DNA of 64,000 bases from Polyangia bacterium. Lineage in GTDB: Bacteria; Myxococcota_A; Polyangia; Polyangiales; JAUICN01. The notes beneath the pieces are model-generated. The model was not told the origin of the DNA, did not search any database, and worked only from the letters and a program-made list of their open reading frames with translations. Where the stretch lies: assembly GCA_030427835.1 (NCBI GenBank), contig JAUICN010000007.1, positions 115,618 through 179,617 of the forward strand, given 5' to 3'. Of this stretch, positions 1-9,649 are shown piece after piece. Within the stretch, counting starts at the first letter, position 1; every line of letters starts with the position of its first letter. A program made the translations under genes and the position numbers.

Positions 1-23
1 CCATGCGCCCGATGGACTGAAGG

Positions 24-533
24 TTACGGGCATGTATTGATGTCCACGGTTGGGTTGGAAGCGTCCACTACTTCTAGCCACCAGGTTGCAGTGCCGATGT
101 CACCGGGTGTGGCAGGCTCGCGACCAAAGTTTTTAAACGCGCCAGACACCAGAAGTTCGACCTGATGGCATCGCCCGGCTTCGTCTGTAAGACGTTCCAG
201 GGGAAGCTGAATCCCATGCGGGTCTCGCCCACTTGGAGCGATGGTTCCACTATGAAAGGGGCGCACTTCGGATACCGGGGGCTGGTCGTCCAAAATCGCT
301 TGAAAGATTAGTACTTGGCTTGTGTTGCAGTCTCGAATCACGGTCTCAAACACAAGTTCACTGACGCTGTCCTGTAGCAACATGTCCAGATCAATTTTTG
401 CAATCTGATTGATTGGAAACTGGGCGTCTCCGGTGGCTTCGATAGAAGGCGGGCACAGCGGCTCTTCTGGAAGTTCAATCTTGTCCAGTACGAGGCATCC
501 CTGGGTAGTGATCATTGTGGCGAGAATAGGCAT
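24..533 (-). CDS. Small putative lipoprotein with sigma-54-type promoter
   Basis: Unrecognised 169-aa exported protein. The chosen ATG gives a short hydrophobic leader ending in a Thr-Thr-Gln-Gly-Cys lipobox, so it is probably a lipoprotein, although the leader lacks basic residues. A longer reading frame starts at 581, but a near-perfect -24/-12 sigma-54 element (558-573) lies inside that extension with a predicted transcription start near 547, which favours the start at 533. The mature part is mostly polar with a few Cys and no motif I recognise. It sits just downstream of the sigma-54 activator gene on the same strand. Function unknown. Confidence 0.6.
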   Translation of the reverse strand: MPILATMITTQGCLVLDKIELPEEPLCPPSIEATGDAQFPINQIAKIDLDMLLQDSVSELVFETVIRDCNTSQVLIFQAILDDQPPVSEVRPFHSGTIAPSGRDPHGIQLPLERLTDEAGRCHQVELLVSGAFKNFGREPATPGDIGTATWWLEVVDASNPTVDINTCP

Positions 534-557
534 TATGGCTCTTGTCACGTAGGAGCT

Positions 558-573
558 CGCAATTCCTGTGCCG
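558..573 (-). promoter_or_regulatory. Sigma-54 (-24/-12) promoter-like element
   Basis: Read on the minus strand: CGGCAC-AGGAA-TTGCG. GG and GC are separated by exactly 10 bases. The predicted start is about 14 bases before the ATG at 533. Match made by eye to the consensus TGGCAC-N5-TTGCW. Confidence 0.5.
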
Positions 574-711
574 TTTTCCATCTACCGGATTACGTAGGAG
601 ATTCGAGTGTTCCGCGCAATGGCCTATTGCCTGGCTATGACAATCCTGTCGTTGTCGACGCTGGCTATGACCGAGTCGTCATAGTGGCAAATATCCTAGG
701 CGAGCGACGAT

Positions 712-2526
712 CTACTCGTCCGACTGGGGTTCCCGTTCCAGGTATCGAAAAATAGTGCGTGGATCGACTCCAAGGTCTCTGGCTGTTTTTGTCCGGTTGC
801 CGTTGTTGCGTTCGAGCACTTCCATGACGTACCGATGCTGGAAGGCTTCGCGGGCTTCTGTGAGGCTCACTACTGGTTTCAGCGCCTCTGGAAATAGATC
901 CATGTCTTCGGGGCCCACCATTGTTTTGTCACAAAGCACGAGTGCCTTCTTAATCCGGTTGTCGAGTTGTCTTACATTTCCCGGCCAATCGTACTTGCGC
1001 ATGGCAATGAGAGTGTTTGGCGTAAAGCCTTTTACATTTGAACTGAACTGGGTCGCGTATTTCTGCAGCAGGTACTTTGCGATAAGAACAATGTCTTCAC
1101 CCCTTTCACGTAGGGGGGGGAGATGCAGGTTTACAACGTTAAGTCGATAAAATAGGTCTTCCCGAAACGAACCCTTTTTGATTTCTACTTCCAGGTTTCG
1201 GTTGGTTGCCGACAGTACTCGAATGTCGATGGACTCCTGGCGGTTGTCACCTACTTTTGCAACTACCCTTTCCTGCAATGCCCGTAGGAGTTTTACCTGC
1301 AGTGCCAAGGGCATCTCCCCTACTTCATCCAGAAAGAGGGTGCCGCCGTCGGCCGTTTGAAACTTTCCTTCGTGTGTCGCGACTGCACCGGTGAAAGCAC
1401 CTTTGACGTGCCCGAAGAGTTCAGACTCCATGAGACTTTCAGGAATTGCTCCACAGTTTACGACGACAAATGGTCTGCTGGCTCGTGGCGATCGGTTGTG
1501 AATCTCACGGGCGATGAGTTCTTTCCCGGTGCCGGTCTCACCGGTGATCAATACGCTGATGTCGGTGCTGGCGACCTTCTCGACGGTGCGAAAGATTTGT
1601 TGGACCCCACTGGAAGTTCCAATGATGTCCCCGAAATGTTTGTATTCGAGCTGATTGGCTAGTTGATTGCGGTCGGTTGTGATTTCGTCCCGCAGTAGGG
1701 CATTTTGAAGCAAGAGGGCACCTTGAGTGGCGTATACGGTGAACGTACTCAGACTATTTTTGTCAAACAGATGGGTTGCCCTATCACTACCGACGTAGAT
1801 GACACCGAGGAGCTGGTTTTGAGCGATGAGTGGGGCGCACATCACGGAGCTTAACTTCAAGTCCATGATGCTCGCGCTTTTTCCGAATTGTGTGTCGTTC
1901 GAGGCGTCGCTCACGATGATGGGTTGTTGGCTTTTAACGACCTCTGCCACGATGCTGTCTGAGAGTTGGCGGATGTTGTCTGGTAGGTTGCGTTGCTGCA
2001 GATTGCGTGCGGCGGTAATGTTGGGTTGATCGCCTTCCAGCAATAATACAAACCCCTTGTCAGCTTGGGTCACGTGAATCACGGCGTCGAGCAGTGCTTC
2101 GATTTGGTCTTTTACGGAAGAGATTGCGTTGAGGCGTTTGCTGAAGTCGGAAAGACTTCGCATACCCGTCAGTTCAGAACGTTCTTGTGTGTTGCTAACG
2201 CCCTTGACCTCTTCACCATGCCTGCGGTTGATCACTTCGTCCCATATGGAGAAAATAAAATGTTGGTCGCCAAGGGTGAGTTGGTCGTTGTGAAATATCT
2301 TTCCACGACGGCGTTTCTTTTCATTAACGAGAAGATGCCCGGTGCTTTCCACTTCCGATAGATGAAAATCCCTTCCATCGAACAGGATTTGTGCGTGGTG
2401 CTCGGCAATGTTCTCGCCAGTCAAAACAAGGTCGTTTCCGTCTGCTGACCCGAGTGTGGTGATCTTTTTGTAAACTGGAACTACGGTTGGTTTTCCCTTG
2501 GTTTGTATCCAACGCAGGCAAGGCAT
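712..2526 (-). CDS. FHA-GAF sigma-54-dependent transcriptional activator
   Basis: Bacterial enhancer-binding protein that remodels sigma-54 RNA polymerase by ATP hydrolysis. 604 aa: an N-terminal FHA domain (about 18-95, binds phosphothreonine), a GAF sensor domain (about 125-285), and an AAA+ domain with Walker A GETGTGKE at 329-336, an intact GAFTGA sigma-54 contact loop at 376-381 and a Walker B segment near 394-404. A Fis-type helix-turn-helix ends the protein. There is no response-regulator receiver domain, so input probably comes from Ser/Thr kinases through FHA and from a ligand or redox cue through GAF. It is the only sigma-54 activator in the window, and many nearby lipoprotein genes have sigma-54-like promoters; the link to them is inference. 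Confidence 0.93.
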   Translation of the reverse strand: MPCLRWIQTKGKPTVVPVYKKITTLGSADGNDLVLTGENIAEHHAQILFDGRDFHLSEVESTGHLLVNEKKRRRGKIFHNDQLTLGDQHFIFSIWDEVINRRHGEEVKGVSNTQERSELTGMRSLSDFSKRLNAISSVKDQIEALLDAVIHVTQADKGFVLLLEGDQPNITAARNLQQRNLPDNIRQLSDSIVAEVVKSQQPIIVSDASNDTQFGKSASIMDLKLSSVMCAPLIAQNQLLGVIYVGSDRATHLFDKNSLSTFTVYATQGALLLQNALLRDEITTDRNQLANQLEYKHFGDIIGTSSGVQQIFRTVEKVASTDISVLITGETGTGKELIAREIHNRSPRASRPFVVVNCGAIPESLMESELFGHVKGAFTGAVATHEGKFQTADGGTLFLDEVGEMPLALQVKLLRALQERVVAKVGDNRQESIDIRVLSATNRNLEVEIKKGSFREDLFYRLNVVNLHLPPLRERGEDIVLIAKYLLQKYATQFSSNVKGFTPNTLIAMRKYDWPGNVRQLDNRIKKALVLCDKTMVGPEDMDLFPEALKPVVSLTEAREAFQHRYVMEVLERNNGNRTKTARDLGVDPRTIFRYLEREPQSDE

Positions 2527-2576
2527 GGGGGAACTTTACCACAGTTTCTATATCTGCATTTTCAAAGCTGAATACG

Positions 2577-2609
2577 AAAACGCCCGACTGCGCGAGCGCG
2601 GCCGGGCGT
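2577..2609 (-). terminator. Rho-independent terminator of nrdJ
   Basis: On the minus strand, a GC-rich stem (ACGCCCG paired with CGGGCGT, plus inner GC pairing) is followed by TTTTCGTATT, just after the nrdJ stop codon. Confidence 0.7.
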
Positions 2610-2634
2610 TGGTTGAGAGTTGGGGGATTTGATT

Positions 2635-5600
2635 CTAGGAGCAGCCCATGGAGTTGCCGCAGTTGAGGCACTTGTAGCAGGCTCCGTTACGGACGGTGAT
2701 GTGACCACACACGTCGCACATGGGGGCGTCGCCCATCATTTCTCCAAGTTGTTGATCCAAAGCACTTCCTTCAGTTTTTCCCTGATCGAATCCAAATGTG
2801 GCCTGCTCAGCTTTGACGAAGCCTTCCGGAGGCTGGCTTTTTGGAGTTGTGTTCTCTTCATTGCGGGCCACCGCGGTGACATCTGTTGGGTTCTCCAGTT
2901 CTAGCTGTTCCTCTTTTGGAGGAACCTGCGCGAACTCGTAACGCTTGAGGTACTCCACACCGAGTACACGGAATACGTAGTCGATGATCGAGGTGGAGAA
3001 CTTGATGTTCGGATGCCCGTCCACGATACCCTGGGGTTCAAACCGGGTGAAGGTGAACTGATCTACGTAGGACTCCAGAGGTACCCCATGTTGCAATCCC
3101 ATGGATACGCTGATGGCAAAGCAGTTCATCAGTGATCGGAATGCAGCACCTTCCTTGTGCATGTCGATGAAGATCTCACCCATGGTGCCATCGTCGTATT
3201 CTCCTGTGCGAAGGAATACCTTGTGACCGCCGATGCGCGCTTCCTGTGTGAATCCTGTACGCTTTTTGGGGAGACGCCTACGTTGATTTTGCACTACTGT
3301 GGCGGCGTTTTGCTGGGTGCTTTGCTGGGTGCTTGCGGATTCAATAGAAGCCTTGCTTTCTGCTTTGGCGTTTTCCTCATCCTGTTTGTCATCTGAGCTG
3401 GACAGGGGCTGGGAGGCCTTGCATCCGTCGCGGTAAAGAGCGACTGCTTTGAGCCCGAGCTTCCAACCTTCTCGGTAGATGTTAGCCACGTCTTCAACGG
3501 TAGCTTCGTTGGGGAGGTTTACGGTTTTGGAAATCGCCCCGGATAGGAAAGGCTGGGCGGCTGCCATCATGCGAACATGGGCCATGGCCTCCAGAAATCG
3601 CTGTCCGGTTTTTCCGCAGCGGTTGGCGCAATCGAATACTTCGTAGTCCTCAGCCTTCAGGTGAGGGGCGCCTTCCACGGTCATGCGCCCAACGATGATG
3701 TCGTTGATCTCTTCCAGCTGACTGGATTTGAAACCCCAGTGGCGCAATAGGTTAAAGGTGGGGTTCGTGTAGGTTTTCTTGTCGATGCCGAGGCGATCAA
3801 AGCACTCGGTTCCAAGGACCCACGGTACAAGTGCCTGGGCTACGTCAAAGACTCCGGGAAGGGCATTTTCAGCCTTTTCGATTTCGCCAGCGGTGAAGCC
3901 CTTGTCCATCAGGTACTTACGGGAGACATGAGGCGCACCGGTGAAGGTGTTGGTGCCGCGAACGTAGGCCACGATGTCGGCGATTTGAGCTCCCGTGTAA
4001 CCAAGGTTCTTCAGTGCCTGTGGGACGCTCTGGTTAACGATTTTGAAGTGCCCGCCACCTGCAAGCTTTTTGAACTTCACAAGGGAGAAGTCGGGTTCGA
4101 TTCCAGTGGTATCGCAGTCCATCAGGAGTCCAATGGTACCTGTGGGTGCCAGTACCGTGGCTTGGGCGTTGCGGTAACCGTGGCGTTGCCCCAGTTCGAC
4201 TGCGTTGTCCCACGCTTGACGTGCGGCCTGAATCAGTTCGGGTGGGCAGTTGGCTGGCTTGTTGTTCACCATGCCGGGTAGGGTTGGGTCGTTGACGAGG
4301 TAGGCCGCGTCACGGTGCTTGCCCATGACGCGCAACATGGCCTGCCTGTTTGCGGCGAAACCTGGGAAGGGGCCCTTGGATGCCGCGATTTCGGCGCTTG
4401 TGGCGTAGCCTTCACCACACAGGATGGCGGTGAGGGCGCCGCAGATCGCGCGACCGTCGTCACTGTCGTAGGGGATGCCTAGGCACATCAGCAGGGTACC
4501 GAGGTTGGCGTAGCCGAGGCCTAGTGGGCGGTAGTCGTGACTATTCTTGGCAATGCCTTCTGTGGGGTAGCTTGAATAATCTACCAGAATCTCTTGGGCC
4601 AGGATCAATACACGAATGGCCTGTCGGTATCCGTCCACATCAAAGGAACCATCCTCGTTTAGGAATTTGATGAGGTTGATGGAGGAGAGATTGCATGCCG
4701 TGTCATCCAGGAACATGTACTCGGAGCATGGGTTGGACGCATTGATCCGGTCGGTATTGGGGCATGTGTGCCAGTCGTTGATGGTGGTGTCGTATTGCAC
4801 ACCTGGGTCCGCGCATCGCCATGCGGCGTTCGCAAGCTTGTCCCAGATGTTTCTGGCCTTGTGGGTTTCTGCTACCTGGCCAGAGGTGCGCATGTATGTG
4901 CGCCATTCGCTATCTGACTCTACGGCTTGCATGAAGGCGTCGGTCACCCGAATGGAGTTGTTGGAGTTTTGGCCAGAGACTGTGTGATAGGCCTCTCCGT
5001 TGAAGTCGGATTCGTAGCCCTGGTTAATGAGTGCCTTGGCTTTGTCCTCTTCCCGAACCTTCCATTCGATGAAATCGACGATTTCGGGGTGGTCCATATC
5101 CAGGCACACCATCTTTGCGGCGCGGCGCGTGGTACCACCGCTCTTGGTGGAACCGGCGGCTCGATCAAACACTTCCAGGAAGCTCATGAGCCCGGAGGAC
5201 GTGCCGCCGCCGGAAAGCTTTTCCTGGCGTCCACGGATTTTTGAAAAGTTGGTTCCTGTTCCGGAGCCATATTTGAACAAACGTGCTTCGGCCTTGAGCA
5301 GGTCGTAGATGCCCATCAGATCGTCGTCGACGGCCTGGATGAAACAGGCGGAACATTGGGGATTTTCGTAGGCTGTTTCTGTGCGCGTGATGACGTCGCT
5401 TTGGGGGTTCCAGGCGAAGTTTCCACCGCTGCCTTTGATGCCGTACCGTTGGTAGAGGCCGCAGTTGAACCATACGGGGGAGTTGAAGGCCGCTTTTTGG
5501 TGGACCAGTAGGTGGGATAGTTCGGATTCGAAACGGTCCGCGTCTTCCTGGCTTGCAAAGTAGCCTCCGAAGTTTTCACCGGCCTCTCGGATGCTGTGGG

Positions 5601-6006
5601 CCACTCGGTAGACGAGTTCCTTGACGCTTTGTTCGCCCCGGCGACTGTCGCCGTTGATGCCTGCTTTTCGGAAATACTTGGAGATGGCGATGTCTGTGGC
5701 CAGTTGGGACCAACTTTCTGGGACTTCAGCACCCTTCATCTCAAAAACCACGGACCCATCTGGATTGGTGATGGTGCTATTGCGAAGTTGGTACTCCAGG
5801 TTCTCCAGGGGTTGTTCTCCGGGGCGCGTGAAGCGGTGCTCAATGGAGAGCCCTCCCAGCTGGTGGGAAGCCTCTGCGCGCTCCATGGCGGCCTGCATGC
5901 GTCGTTGCGCATGGGACTGCTTTTCTGAGCGGGAACTCATGCCTTCAGATCCATTTTCGCTGGATCGGTTGTCTTTTCCACTTTTTGTATCAATATTCAT
6001 TCTCAC
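2635..6006 (-). CDS. nrdJ: Adenosylcobalamin-dependent (class II) ribonucleoside-diphosphate reductase
   Basis: Reduces ribonucleotides to deoxyribonucleotides using a B12-generated radical; works with or without oxygen. 1123 aa. Visible catalytic features are the substrate-side cysteine region QCSACF (217-222), the radical/active-site segment N425-P-C427-S-E429 with a second redox cysteine at C438, and the PTGTIG phosphate-binding loop. A TSCPD-type domain lies near 945-1040. The tail ends in a zinc-ribbon-like Cys cluster (CDVCG...CYKCLNCG...C), the expected mobile thiol tail. The GTG start at 6006 is preceded by GGAGG at ideal spacing; an ATG two codons in is the alternative. It has its own terminator and a 477-bp leader with paired palindromes. 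No small subunit is seen, as expected for class II. Confidence 0.95.
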   Translation of the reverse strand: MRMNIDTKSGKDNRSSENGSEGMSSRSEKQSHAQRRMQAAMERAEASHQLGGLSIEHRFTRPGEQPLENLEYQLRNSTITNPDGSVVFEMKGAEVPESWSQLATDIAISKYFRKAGINGDSRRGEQSVKELVYRVAHSIREAGENFGGYFASQEDADRFESELSHLLVHQKAAFNSPVWFNCGLYQRYGIKGSGGNFAWNPQSDVITRTETAYENPQCSACFIQAVDDDLMGIYDLLKAEARLFKYGSGTGTNFSKIRGRQEKLSGGGTSSGLMSFLEVFDRAAGSTKSGGTTRRAAKMVCLDMDHPEIVDFIEWKVREEDKAKALINQGYESDFNGEAYHTVSGQNSNNSIRVTDAFMQAVESDSEWRTYMRTSGQVAETHKARNIWDKLANAAWRCADPGVQYDTTINDWHTCPNTDRINASNPCSEYMFLDDTACNLSSINLIKFLNEDGSFDVDGYRQAIRVLILAQEILVDYSSYPTEGIAKNSHDYRPLGLGYANLGTLLMCLGIPYDSDDGRAICGALTAILCGEGYATSAEIAASKGPFPGFAANRQAMLRVMGKHRDAAYLVNDPTLPGMVNNKPANCPPELIQAARQAWDNAVELGQRHGYRNAQATVLAPTGTIGLLMDCDTTGIEPDFSLVKFKKLAGGGHFKIVNQSVPQALKNLGYTGAQIADIVAYVRGTNTFTGAPHVSRKYLMDKGFTAGEIEKAENALPGVFDVAQALVPWVLGTECFDRLGIDKKTYTNPTFNLLRHWGFKSSQLEEINDIIVGRMTVEGAPHLKAEDYEVFDCANRCGKTGQRFLEAMAHVRMMAAAQPFLSGAISKTVNLPNEATVEDVANIYREGWKLGLKAVALYRDGCKASQPLSSSDDKQDEENAKAESKASIESASTQQSTQQNAATVVQNQRRRLPKKRTGFTQEARIGGHKVFLRTGEYDDGTMGEIFIDMHKEGAAFRSLMNCFAISVSMGLQHGVPLESYVDQFTFTRFEPQGIVDGHPNIKFSTSIIDYVFRVLGVEYLKRYEFAQVPPKEEQLELENPTDVTAVARNEENTTPKSQPPEGFVKAEQATFGFDQGKTEGSALDQQLGEMMGDAPMCDVCGHITVRNGACYKCLNCGNSMGCS

Positions 6007-6483
6007 TGTACACCTCCGCCCATAGTTATCCCCTCACGCGTCCTTGTGGACCGTGCAACCCACCGCTTGACGAGAGCTTTTTCCTGCTGGACCTTCAGGG
6101 AAGATCCACAACAGGTAGAACCGAATCGCGATGTCCCACCACTACCCCTAGTGGCAGACGACCTTGCTACCTCTAACCCCCTAGGGTCGTCAAGGCGGAA
6201 TCCTATCGGCCCTGACAGTGAACAGGATTTCAGCAGTAATTTCCTCTGGTTGGGGTGTAGAGAAAAGTGGTCCATGTGGGGTGATTCCAGATCCCAACTG
6301 GATGGGATCACAATCATCTCACGCCATGGACTGACATGTGTTGCCATGTCATTGACCCTACAACAGGTAGTAGTGCCCTAAAAGAAAACCGCAACATCTA
6401 GTGATGTCGGGGTAGTTTCCTTGATGCCCTGGGCGCAACAGCGCGACTGTACGCTGTTCTAGTGGCGAGCCGTACGCTCACGG
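6007..6483. other. Long nrdJ/PilZ intergenic region with palindromes
   Basis: 477 bp without a credible gene. Besides the NrdR-like pair it holds GACATG-N6-CATGTC (6333-6350) and ACATC-TAGT-GATGT (6394-6407). I looked for the B12-box of a cobalamin riboswitch, because nrdJ uses B12, and did not find it. The stretch may be a long leader or hold a small RNA. Confidence 0.4.
6139..6187. promoter_or_regulatory. Possible pair of NrdR boxes upstream of nrdJ
   Basis: A palindrome CCACTA-CCCC-TAGTGG (6139-6154) keeps the conserved C-A...T-G positions of NrdR boxes, though not the central AT. A weaker dyad (CTA...TAG, 6173-6184, inside ACC...GGT) is centred 32 bp away, the spacing usual for NrdR box pairs. 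Its place in the nrdJ leader fits repression of a ribonucleotide reductase gene. The second box is imperfect. Confidence 0.35.
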
Positions 6484-6906
6484 CTAGGCTGTCAGAACGG
6501 CTTCGTCAGGGAGGGGCTGGGTGAACTCCACGGCCACGAAGTAGCGCCAGATACCACTCATATCGTTTCGGTTGAGTTCCAGGCGCACCACGCGCGCAGC
6601 GACGCTGCGTTGCTTTTCTCCGTCGTGGAAGATCAGGGTGGCTTTCTCCCCAATCTGCAGTCGGCTTGGTGTCGCAAGAAGGGCTCCCGTACGACTCACG
6701 TCCCGTGTCATGGCGAACCGGTCGTCCCGTCGGGGGGTATCGATGCGGGCAGGAATACAGGTGGGGGCCCGTCGATCGCCTCTTCTGTCCTGGGCGGAAC
6801 CCTGTTGGGTCGAATTCTGTTCTACCCCGAACATTTTTGCAGCTACCTGGGCAAACCCCCGAAATTCATAGCCTTTTTCTTCTTGAGAATTTTGCGATGT
6901 CTGCAT
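6484..6906 (-). CDS. PilZ domain protein
   Basis: 140 aa. The C-terminal two thirds are a PilZ domain, which binds cyclic di-GMP: the arginine motif RRGDRR (41-46) followed by D69-V-S-R-T-G74, the [DN]-x-S-x-x-G signature. The domain continues to the end with the expected alternating beta pattern. About 40 polar N-terminal residues have no recognised fold. It is transcribed alone, upstream of and in the same direction as nrdJ but 477 bp away. It likely couples cyclic di-GMP to motility, secretion or envelope functions; the partner is unknown. Confidence 0.85.
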   Translation of the reverse strand: MQTSQNSQEEKGYEFRGFAQVAAKMFGVEQNSTQQGSAQDRRGDRRAPTCIPARIDTPRRDDRFAMTRDVSRTGALLATPSRLQIGEKATLIFHDGEKQRSVAARVVRLELNRNDMSGIWRYFVAVEFTQPLPDEAVLTA

Positions 6907-7082
6907 TTAGTGCAGGGCATAGTCGCCCATGGGTCTAGTGTAGCGGTGTGTCCCCCAAAAGAAAAGCTCTCTATTTGTTTCTTGGTTGGGGATTGAGTTG
7001 AGATGAAGTTTCGAACTACTGTCTCTCCACCGCGGCTTGATCGTCTGTGGTTCGGCCCGGTATTTGGAAGGGGGAGGCAACA

Positions 7083-7748
7083 ATGCTTGTGGGTAATGTG
7101 GGTTTTTCAAAAGTTGTGGGGGTCGCCATCGGATTGGCGTCGATGCATCTTCTTGTAGGGTGTTTGAATGTGGCGCAGCTTCAGGAGGCAGACACCGTAG
7201 CCAAGGGTGATTTTGACTTTGGTATGGGTGGTTCCTACACGGGGTATGCGGTCGATTCTTTGGAGGAGACCGATGGCCTGGAGAACATTGGCGTGGGTGC
7301 GTTAATTCTCTGGGGGCGTTACGGTATTTCAGAACAGCTGGAAGCCCATGCAAACCTATGGTTGCCGTTTGGTTATTCTGTGGGAGCCAAGTACCAGCTC
7401 GTGGGGAACCGGAAAGAAGCGGGCCCGGCCCTTTCTCTGGGAGCCGACGTGTCGATGGTTTCTATTACGGTGGGTTCAGATTCCACTGAAACGAAGACGC
7501 GCTACATCGACGTGATCGTGCCCGTGTACACCGGGTACCGTATTAACGAAGGGACCGCATTTTATCTTACTCCCAAGTACGTGTTGCGTAGCCAAACCGG
7601 CGATTTTTCAGGCACTGGGCATGCCGCTGGCGGGACACTGGGTGCGACCTTAGGAGAGGACACACGTTTTCACATCGAAGGAACGCTCATTCGAGACTTT
7701 TCCATCGAGTCCAACATTACGAACTTCGCCCTGGGTGTGACGTTCTAG
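7083..7748 (+). CDS. Outer-membrane beta-barrel-like lipoprotein
   Basis: 221 aa of unknown function. The ATG at 7083 is chosen over an upstream in-frame start because GGGGGAGG lies just before it and the signal peptide then begins properly. The leader ends in Leu-Leu-Val-Gly-Cys (lipobox). The mature protein alternates short amphipathic strands and glycine-rich turns and ends with an aromatic residue (Val-Thr-Phe), as outer-membrane barrels do. It faces pckA convergently, sharing a hairpin terminator. Confidence 0.7.
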   Translation: MLVGNVGFSKVVGVAIGLASMHLLVGCLNVAQLQEADTVAKGDFDFGMGGSYTGYAVDSLEETDGLENIGVGALILWGRYGISEQLEAHANLWLPFGYSVGAKYQLVGNRKEAGPALSLGADVSMVSITVGSDSTETKTRYIDVIVPVYTGYRINEGTAFYLTPKYVLRSQTGDFSGTGHAAGGTLGATLGEDTRFHIEGTLIRDFSIESNITNFALGVTF

Positions 7749-7749
7749 A

Positions 7750-7778
7750 AGGCCACACTTTCTTAGAAGTGCTGGCCT
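7750..7778. terminator. Bidirectional hairpin between convergent genes
   Basis: AGGCCA-CACTT, a 6-base loop, then AAGTG-C-TGGCCT: an 11-bp stem with one bulge lying between the stop codons of the barrel lipoprotein and pckA. It lacks a long U tract but is placed to end both transcripts. Confidence 0.6.
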
Positions 7779-7779
7779 G

Positions 7780-9366
7780 TTAGATCTTTGGGCCGGCGTT
7801 TTTGATTTCGTCGCTGGCTTGGGATTCGTACTTGGCGAAGTTCTCCTTGAAGAGATGCGCTAGCTTTTTGGCTGTATCTTCAAAGGCGGCTTTGTCGTTC
7901 CAGGTGTTTTTGGGCACGAGGATTTCACTGGGGACCCCTTCGCAGGCGGTGGGAACGTCGATCCCAAAGATTGGGTCTGCCTGGACGGCGGAGTTCTTGA
8001 GGGTCCCGTTGTGGATCGCGTCTACGATGGCCCGCGTGTAGGAGAGCTTCATGCGGGAACCTACGCCGAACTGGCCCCCGGACCAGCCGGTATTGATGAG
8101 CCAGGTCTGGGCTCCCTGGGCCCGTATTCTCTCGGCGAGAAGTTCTGCATACTTGGTGGGGTGCCATACCAAAAATGGACCACCAAAACAGGGTGAGAAG
8201 GTGGCTTCTGGATCGGTTACTCCCATTTCTGTGCCAGCTACCTTCGCGGTGTACCCACTGATGAAGTGGTACATGGCCTGGGAGGGGGTGAGCTTTGCCA
8301 CGGGAGGCAATACCCCGAATGCATCGCAGGTGAGGAAGATCACGTTTTGTGGATGGCCGCTTACGCAGGGAATCTTCGCGTTTTCGATGTATTCGATGGG
8401 GTAGGAGCCCCGTGTGTTTTTCGTGATGGATGTGTTGGTGTAGTCCACTTCACGAGTGTTTTCGTCGTACACCACGTTTTCGAGGATGGAGCCGAACTGG
8501 AGTGCTCGGTAGATATCGGGTTCGGCCTCTTCCGATAGATCGATCACCTTTGCGTAGCAGCCGCCTTCAATGTTGAATACGCCATCATCGCTCCAGCAAT
8601 GTTCGTCATCACCGATGAGCTTGCGCTTGGGATCAGCGGAAAGTGTGGTTTTTCCGGTGCCGGAAAGGCCAAAGAGAATGGAGGTGTCTCCATTTTTGCC
8701 TTCCGTGGAGGAGCAGTGCATGGAAAGGACCCCGCGGTCGGGCATGAGGTAGTTCATGACCGTGAAAATGCCCTTTTTCATTTCCCCGGCGTATTCGGTT
8801 CCAAGGATCACGAACTGGCCGGAACCCAGATCTAGGCTGACGCTTGTGTTGGAGGTCATGCCTTCGGTGTACCGGTTGGCTGGGAATGCTCCGGCGTTGT
8901 AGATGATGTAGTCCGGATCGCCGAAATCTTCGAGTTGTTCCGTCGTGGGGCGGATCAGCATGTTGTGCATGAACAGTGCGTGATAGGCCCGGGCGCAAAC
9001 GACACGTACCTTTACCCTGTATTTAGGGTCCCAGCCTGCGTAGGCATCTACGCAAAACAGGCTCTCCCGTGTGTTGAGGTAATCCACGGCACGTTCACGG
9101 TTGATGTTGAATGTGTGGGTGTCGAGCTTTGTGTTGACCTCGCCCCACCATACTTTTTCGTTGCTACTCGGCTCGTCGACGATGCGCTTGTCATTCGGAC
9201 TTCGGCCGGTTTTCTCACCCGATAGGGCCACAAGGGCGCCTGTGTCGGTAATCGCGGTGCCTTTCTCTTCCCGTAGGGCAATCTCGTAGAGTGCGGCGGG
9301 GGCGGCGTTGCGAATGATGTTGTCCACGGTGATGCCGTGTTTTTCCAATGAAAACGCTTTTTTCAT
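7780..9366 (-). CDS. pckA: Phosphoenolpyruvate carboxykinase (ATP)
   Basis: Converts oxaloacetate and ATP to phosphoenolpyruvate, CO2 and ADP, the entry step of gluconeogenesis; cytosolic. 528 aa, the usual length. The kinase P-loop GLSGTGKTT is at 233-241, followed by the metal-binding stretch IGDDEHCW (251-258). The N-terminal half carries the substrate-binding [12 protein letters not shown] region (50-61). Monocistronic, starting at ATG, with about 280 bp to the divergent solute-binding gene. Confidence 0.97.
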   Translation of the reverse strand: MKKAFSLEKHGITVDNIIRNAAPAALYEIALREEKGTAITDTGALVALSGEKTGRSPNDKRIVDEPSSNEKVWWGEVNTKLDTHTFNINRERAVDYLNTRESLFCVDAYAGWDPKYRVKVRVVCARAYHALFMHNMLIRPTTEQLEDFGDPDYIIYNAGAFPANRYTEGMTSNTSVSLDLGSGQFVILGTEYAGEMKKGIFTVMNYLMPDRGVLSMHCSSTEGKNGDTSILFGLSGTGKTTLSADPKRKLIGDDEHCWSDDGVFNIEGGCYAKVIDLSEEAEPDIYRALQFGSILENVVYDENTREVDYTNTSITKNTRGSYPIEYIENAKIPCVSGHPQNVIFLTCDAFGVLPPVAKLTPSQAMYHFISGYTAKVAGTEMGVTDPEATFSPCFGGPFLVWHPTKYAELLAERIRAQGAQTWLINTGWSGGQFGVGSRMKLSYTRAIVDAIHNGTLKNSAVQADPIFGIDVPTACEGVPSEILVPKNTWNDKAAFEDTAKKLAHLFKENFAKYESQASDEIKNAGPKI

Positions 9367-9649
9367 GGTGTTCTTACTCTTCGTATTTCCATTTTGGTGG
9401 TGTGTCGTCTCAGTTGTTGCGACCTTGATTCCCTGGCTTGATATGCGCCGTGGGACTCGATTCCCCTTGCGGGCTTGAGCCCTAGAGGGAAACCTACGTC
9501 ATACGCCACTTGGCCGTGTGATCAAGCCAGGGCTGATCATGTTGGGGTTGGACGGGTTATGCCCGATCGGGCCTCCGCTTGGTTCGGCGTCTAGGGCGCG
9601 TAAGGTGTGTGCATTGTTCCCCGTTTGCAAATCACTTTGGAGGGTTCCT

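Noticed and set aside
6007..6483. Cobalamin riboswitch before the B12-dependent reductase
   Set aside because: The conserved B12 box was not found on the minus strand.
9410..9450. Sigma-54-like GG-N10-GC upstream of pckA
   Set aside because: Spacing fits but flanking bases (GGGAAT/GTCGC) match poorly.
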